From: Delphinus delphis
Taxonomy: Eukaryota > Chordata > Mammalia > Artiodactyla > Delphinidae
Direction: 5' to 3'
Assembly: GCF_949987515.2 (NCBI RefSeq)
Contig: NC_082684.1
Span: 117,780,080-117,844,079, forward strand
DNA: 64,000 nt
In this document: positions 59,071 to 64,000 of the stretch, piece after piece
How the letters are laid out: every line of letters starts with the position of its first letter
How positions within the stretch are numbered: position 1 is the first letter of the stretch
The notes under the pieces: generated by a model
Seen by the model: the letters and a program-made list of their open reading frames with translations, nothing else
Told to the model about the DNA's origin: nothing
The model's database searches: none
Position numbers and translations under genes: made by a program

Positions 59071-59985
59071 GTTAGCAATTACTGAGTTTGAGTTCATTAA
59101 AAAGCAGAAATGGTTGACTTGATAGAATAAGTGCTATAGTCAAGAATATTAATATCACACATCCAGTTTGGAAAATACTGCTTTGTGTCCAATGAATTTG
59201 GTGAAAACAACACAGTTTGAGGTAGTGAGAGAATGGGCTTTATGTACAACAGATGTCCGGGGGAAGCCCAGCCTTCCCACCGACCAGTGGTGTGGTTCCG
59301 GGAAGTCCCAAGGCCCCAAGGCCTCCAGGCCCTTTGAGGATGCTGCAGGAGCAGGCTCAGTGACACACGTAACCCATGGTAGTGCCTCTTCTTCTTGCCT
59401 CCCCCCAACCACCAATCACCTCTGACCTCTGACTTAGCATGAATTGTAAGGGACGCTCACCCTGACGGGCCCCCCTAAAAGACAAGCCTCTTCCTCCCTG
59501 AAGCTTATCAGTGGAGGACTAGATGAGAAAAAGGAATTTAGTCCATCCGGTGAACTGAAAAAAACACACAGATAAATGACAACTCTCAATTTTCTTATTA
59601 AAAGCAAAATCTTGTGTTTTGAAGTTTGATGAAATATCCACATGCACCCTTAAAATGACTGTGTTTACCCAAATGTTTCCAAATCCAAAGAAAACGTGAA
59701 GAGCAGTCACCTGAACTCTTTGATTTCTTTATTCCAAAGACTGAACTGATTCTCAACACTTCTGTTTTGAAATGAGCAACTGTAATCCACCTCTAGTGGG
59801 CTGGATGAAAGGGGCCAGAAACAGTTCAGTCATCTCCAGAGATTGCCATAATTTAAAAAAACAAAACAAAACAAAGAACTCAAGATGTTCAGCCATGTAG
59901 GAAGACATCCTCTTGATAATAGAATGATCTCTGTATTTTCCATATGACTAATTTATAATTATTATCATGCCAGAGTATTATACTT
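59071..59985. other. Unassigned non-coding DNA
   Basis: Frames at 59097-59425 overlap on both strands; no domain or repeat recognised. Confidence 0.4.
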
Positions 59986-60061
59986 CATCAGTAATAACAA
60001 TTATAACAACAATAATAATAATACCAAAAATTGGAAGGAAAGGGGGAAACACACACACACA

Positions 60062-60093
<32 letters not shown>
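59986..60093. repeat. AAT-rich lead, shared module and (CA)n microsatellite
   Basis: An (AAT)n-like stretch (about 60007-60023) leads into CCAAAAATTGG, AAGGAAAGGGGG, AAA and then about 22 CA units (60049-60093). The same order, including AATAATAATACC, appears on the reverse strand of the 58741-58790 copy. Confidence 0.9.
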
Positions 60094-60094
<1 letters not shown>

Positions 60095-61031
60095 CTGTAA
60101 ACAGCTTTATTACCTGATTTTTTTGGTTGTCTTCAAAACATTAATGATTTTTTTAGATGTCATGCTTTTCTCTAGAAAATGTTCTTAAGCATTTGGCGTT
60201 TGCTAACAAGCGCAGATAATAAAATGAAAGAATAAGCAGCCAATTAATTTAATAGAAAAACTCAGAAATATTAATTCTTAGAAAGTGTTGGGAGTTGCAG
60301 AGTATCTCTATGCACTTCTGGCTGACTTACTTTCTTCTAATACAATCGTTTCTAGTTGGTTGGAATTACATATGTTAATGTTAAATGGCCCCTCAGCCCG
60401 AAGCAGTTGGAAATCTTTGGACCAGACCTGGAGTTCACATTCAGGGAGCATCTCTACCAGAAAACTCTGCCCACCTGGCCCCCTTGTGGCCGCAGGAAGA
60501 AGCTTAAGAGAGGGAGGAAATGGAAATGGTGCTGGAAGCAGAAGCCTTATCTTCTTTCCTGCCTATCCTCCCTTCTTTCCCCTACCTTCCCTCCCGCCTG
60601 GGAGAGGATGGAGAAAGAGCCAAGGTGGATGGGCCCTAATGCTGGGCCGCCTGGGGCCACCCCTGCGTCCTGACTCCCGTGCAATGGAGCCTGGCCCGGG
60701 GGACACACCCAGCCCGGCCATATATCACCACATTTTTGTTGTAGTCCACTTTGGTGGAGACTTCTGCCCTCAACTTTATGCCAGTGTCTCATAAAATTTA
60801 ATTTAAAACCTAAGAAAATGAAAATCAATCACTAAATGGGAAACCTCACTTGACTAAACTATTCTAGTATATTTAACTTAATGAGCAACATCTTTTCATG
60901 AGAAAAACCAGACCATATATTAAAATGACCTTAGAAATTTAAAGAGCATTAAAATATAAGTGCTGAATTGGGGTTTTTTTCTTTTAATTTCCTAATTGGA
61001 ATCAGTTTTTCACTGGAAAGGGAAGAAAATC
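60094..61031. other. Unassigned non-coding DNA, with a GC-rich patch
   Basis: 60420-60720 is GC-rich and holds a 169-codon frame (60285-60794) overlapped by others in different frames. No domain, start context or splice pattern supports coding. Confidence 0.35.
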
Positions 61032-61049
61032 ATATATATATATATATAT
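61032..61049. repeat. (AT)9 microsatellite
   Basis: A short pure AT run. Confidence 0.9.
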
Positions 61050-61284
61050 TTTAGCATGCAGGATCTCAAAATTTATGAAAACCTTGAAGATCTACCAACA
61101 GTCTGGTCTACAACTGAGAAATGAGGAGGAAAGGAGGGCACACTGTCTAGAGTCGTGTCCGGGCCCTCCGACCCCCAGACACAGGCTGGTCACAGCACCT
61201 CTCAGAATCTGCATTCCTAAAACTAGAAGAGACGGCTTCTGTGCAAGACAGAGAACAGCGCTCCTGCTTGGGAGTCATCATACT

Positions 61285-61480
61285 GCTATGGTGGGAAATA
61301 CCTGCTCTAACACTCACTGTGCAACTCTGGACAAGACCACAACCTCTCTGAGCTGTTACTTCCTCATCTATAAAATGGGGAAAAGAGTCATTACAACATG
61401 GTGCTGTAGAAAAGATTAAACAAAATACTGTAATGGGAGACATATGGTACAGATCCTGGCATCCTGCAGAAACTCCATCC
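61285..61480 (+). mobile_element. MIR SINE
   Basis: CACTCACTGTGCAACTCTGG, CTTCCTCATCTATAAAATGG and GGTACAGATCCTGGC keep MIR order. Confidence 0.85.
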
Positions 61481-61619
61481 GTGGTTATTAATGACCCCTC
61501 CCTGAATTAAATAAGCATGGTGAGAGCAGACATCTTTGCCATGTCACACCTCAATCTTAATTATGATGTCCACTGTCAATTTTTCTTTGTTAGCTAGATT
61601 TTTGTTTTACAGTAAGGGA

Positions 61620-61712
61620 GCTGTCACCTCCCTATCTTACAAGATTGTTGTGAGAATCAATGAGAGCACTTTGTAATCTACAGGTTATTGTTCTTTAGTT
61701 ATCAGCATTCAT
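61620..61712 (+). mobile_element. MIR 3' fragment
   Basis: AAGATTGTTGTGAGAATCAA and CACTTTGTAATCTACAGG match the distal MIR half. Confidence 0.55.
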
Positions 61713-61739
61713 TAACTCCCAGGAAGCAAAGGAACAAAA

Positions 61740-62060
61740 CAAAGAAGTATAGAATAGTCCATGCAAATACAATTGCCGAAATTATGTATCGCAAAAATAC
61801 AAGTTGAGAATAGATAGCGATTATTGTTTTTACTAATTAATAAAGTGGACCTATTATTTCCTCCACTGGTGGCTATTGGAAATTGATGATCCATTCAGAG
61901 CCAAATACTTTTTTTCATCAAAGAATGTTGTAATTTTTAAAAGCCACTTTCTATCAACCCTCCGCTAAAGAATACAATTTAAGGCCAAGTCATAGTTAAT
62001 CATTTTGGGGTATCTGGCATGCCTTTTCTTGATTCGACATTTGATGAGAAGTCAGTGTCT
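61740..62060. promoter_or_regulatory. Candidate conserved element with POU octamer
   Basis: A perfect POU octamer ATGCAAAT lies at 61761-61768, with TACTAATTAATAAAG and CATAGTTAATCATTTTGG nearby in repeat-free DNA. Motif-based and unverified. Confidence 0.25.
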
Positions 62061-62485
62061 GAGCGGACTCTGCACAGGAAGAAATGGTCACCTAGTCCTG
62101 GACCTGATCTTAGCATGAGACATGCTTTCCCTTTTTATCAGTCTCTATCTTAAGGCCATATTTTATCTCAGTAGAGCAACATTCAAACTTGTCTACACAC
62201 AGGAATTTGGTGTTTTCTACTCTCTCATTGCCTTGGTGAAACTTTACTTTCAAATCTATATATTTTTTTCCCTTCTTACATAGTTGGTAACAAAAAGCTC
62301 TTCTTCCCTTAGAAGGAGGAAAATCTCTTTGATGTCCAAATTTTCATTTGTGATTCAGAAACCTCCATGGCCCCAAGAATACTTTTAAATTCAAAGAGAA
62401 ACTAGTTTGATAGGATTTTGCCTGCTTTTGTGTGTGTGTTGGGGGGAAGGAAGAAACTTTTTTTAATAATGATCAAACACAGATA
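62061..62485. other. Unassigned non-coding DNA
   Basis: Nothing recognised. Confidence 0.4.
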
Positions 62486-62756
62486 TAAAACACTGTAATT
62501 AGCTAATTCAATACCATGCCATCCAAGTGGTGCTTGCTTTGAATTTTCAACCTTCATAAGGCCATATCTTCATGGCTTTATAAAATTACCCATTCTCACT
62601 CGAATATGCTGCCTTGATAACTAATTCTGCATGATCAGTGAAACCCGTCGTGTCATTACTGTGGTTATTAACAGGAAAGCATGCTAATTGGCAGCTGCAA
62701 TCCAGAAATGAGTAGCCTAATGAAAACAGGCACTAAAAGGTAAAAGAGCTACCTTT
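62486..62756. promoter_or_regulatory. Candidate enhancer-like conserved element
   Basis: Dense motif content in unique DNA: a perfect 12-bp palindrome AATTAGCTAATT (62497-62508, two back-to-back homeodomain cores), a variant octamer ATGCTAAT (62681-62688) 3 bp from an E-box CAGCTG (62692-62697), and TGATAACTAATTC. Such grammar is typical of developmental enhancers. No conservation data available here. Confidence 0.3.
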
Positions 62757-63447
62757 CTGATGCCGCCAGGACAAAGTCTGAGAAGGCAGTGGAGGGAGGT
62801 GACTGGAGCCGCGACATCTCAGCAGCACAGGTATTTCTGCTGGACCTGCCAAGGGGAACGTGTGCTTCCTGGGAGGGAGTCAGGGCTCAGTCTATGCAAA
62901 AGCTCTCCCAGTGCTATAGCGGGGCCCCAAGAGCAAGCCCTCCAAGCTGATGACGGGGGCCGGGGCTGGCATTGGCAGGAAGTACACACTGGAGGAAAGC
63001 AAGACACTGTGTGTTTCAGGAAGGTCCCTCAGCACCTTGAGTCTGGGGACAGTTGCTATTAACTGTAGGTGGAGAGACTAAGGATTCCCCACACTGGGTA
63101 CCGAAAGCACCAAGAAAGCAATTCATGCACACTCAGACTTGCACAGGAGGTGGGTGATGACACAGAAGACCAAAAGAGGCTTGGCAGAAATATCCACCAG
63201 GCTGAATTCTCAATGGGGCCAGGACAGTCCTGGAGCCACAGCAGGGACTGGAACTCAAGAGGGATCCATGGTTGATAACAGAAACAGCTAAGCACTTGGG
63301 GGCCCAATATTTGTTGAGTGGAATTTATTCTGTTTTCTGAAGTAATAATTAGAAAGCTCCAAACTGCTCCAGGTGTTGACAAAAATAAACGCTTGGGCCA
63401 TCTGCCAACTGAGTCAGTCTGTTAACGTTCCCTTCTGAAAAATGTTC
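62757..63447. other. Unassigned non-coding DNA
   Basis: A 100-codon frame at 62760-63062 has no domain; nothing else recognised. Confidence 0.4.
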
Positions 63448-63460
63448 AGAAGGGACCTCA

Positions 63461-63665
63461 GGGCTTCCCTGGTGGCGCAGTGGTTGAGAGTCCGCCTGCC
63501 GATGCAGGGGACACGGGTTCATGCCCCGGTCCGGGAAGATCCCACATGCCGCGGAGCAGCTGGGCCCGTGAGCCATGGCCACTGAGCCTGCGCGTCCGAA
63601 GCCTGTGCTCCGCAACGGGAGAGGCCACAACAGTGAGAGGCCCGCGTACCGCAAAAAAAAAAGAA
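63461..63665 (+). mobile_element. CHR short-form SINE, well preserved
   Basis: Complete from GGGCTTCCCTGGTGGCGCAG to the A-rich tail at 63653-63662. Exact 13-bp target duplication AGAAGGGACCTCA at 63448-63460 and 63666-63678. Its body is nearest to what I take as the family consensus, so it is likely among the youngest copies here. Confidence 0.97.
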
Positions 63666-63678
63666 AGAAGGGACCTCA

Positions 63679-64000
63679 AATCCTGGCCTCTCTGGATGTT
63701 TCGTGGGTTTCGAAGTCATTCCCACTGAAAGCTCCCTTCATGCTCCTGATGGTGGGAGCGCAGGTGTCACCTGGCCCTTACTTTCTCAGCCAAGATTCAG
63801 ACAGGATTCACGGGAGTTAACCTTTCTCATAAACCCCTCAGGGAAAGGTCCATGGGAGGGTCTAAGCAGTTCCAGGTGGAGACCCCACACTGCAGGGGTC
63901 AGGGGGACAGCCCTGAGGAGTTGCCCAGTGCACGGCCTGACAGCCACCACTCCCACTGCACCGTCGCAGATGCTGGAAAGCAGAAGGCTCCTAATTGTAA
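63679..64000. other. Unassigned non-coding DNA at window edge
   Basis: GC-rich, without a recognised repeat or exon. Confidence 0.4.

Noticed and set aside
60285..60794. 169-codon open frame in a GC-rich patch
   Set aside because: Other long frames overlap it in different frames, as expected from GC-rich sequence with few stops; no domain recognised.

Overview
This window is nuclear DNA of a placental mammal, almost certainly a cetacean and most likely a toothed whale. The diagnostic evidence is nine copies of the CHR family of tRNA-derived SINEs. Seven are the short form (about 200 bp) and two the long form (about 310-340 bp). Cetartiodactyl-type L1 3' ends recur through the window. I saw no Alu, B1, Bov-B or pig PRE1. 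The species call rests on remembered family consensuses, not on a search.

I find no host protein-coding exon, RNA gene, CRISPR array or prokaryote-like operon. Every long open frame I examined is a piece of a retroelement, a low-complexity tract or a chance frame. The window reads as intergenic or deep-intronic DNA, and the sequence alone does not say which.

Layout. 1-2249: a 5'-truncated minus-strand L1 abutting the 3' part of a class I endogenous-retrovirus LTR. 5.1-6.5 kb: an old L1M fragment broken by a (TA)n array, a short CHR SINE and a long CHR SINE. 6.5-35 kb: mostly unique sequence with scattered MIR, L2, MER5 and old L1M pieces, five more CHR SINEs, TA and CA microsatellites, a 450-bp C/A-rich tract at 21.85-22.30 kb and a 71-bp tandem duplication at 34.8 kb. 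35.5-40.6 kb: a dense set of old repeats (two LTR-like elements, an L1M 3' end, a minus-strand L1M/HAL1-like block, MIR and L2). 44.57-51.10 kb: a near-full-length but dead L1 with 5'UTR, ORF1, ORF2, G-rich 3'UTR, poly(A) and a weak target-site duplication, carrying an antisense CHR SINE in its 5'UTR. 55.96-58.66 kb: an old L1M 5'/ORF1 region interrupted by a younger 1.06-kb L1. 58.74-60.09 kb: three copies of one short module beside CA repeats, two of them forming a 36-bp-arm hairpin. 61.7-62.75 kb: AT-rich unique DNA with homeodomain- and POU-type sites, a candidate conserved regulatory element.

The only interplay among elements is layered insertion. CHR SINEs depend on L1-type reverse transcriptase, and most here sit between direct target-site duplications in A-rich sites. 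I found no novel coding system. The observations most worth checking are the hairpin module, the candidate regulatory elements and the L1 5'UTR and 3'UTR structures.
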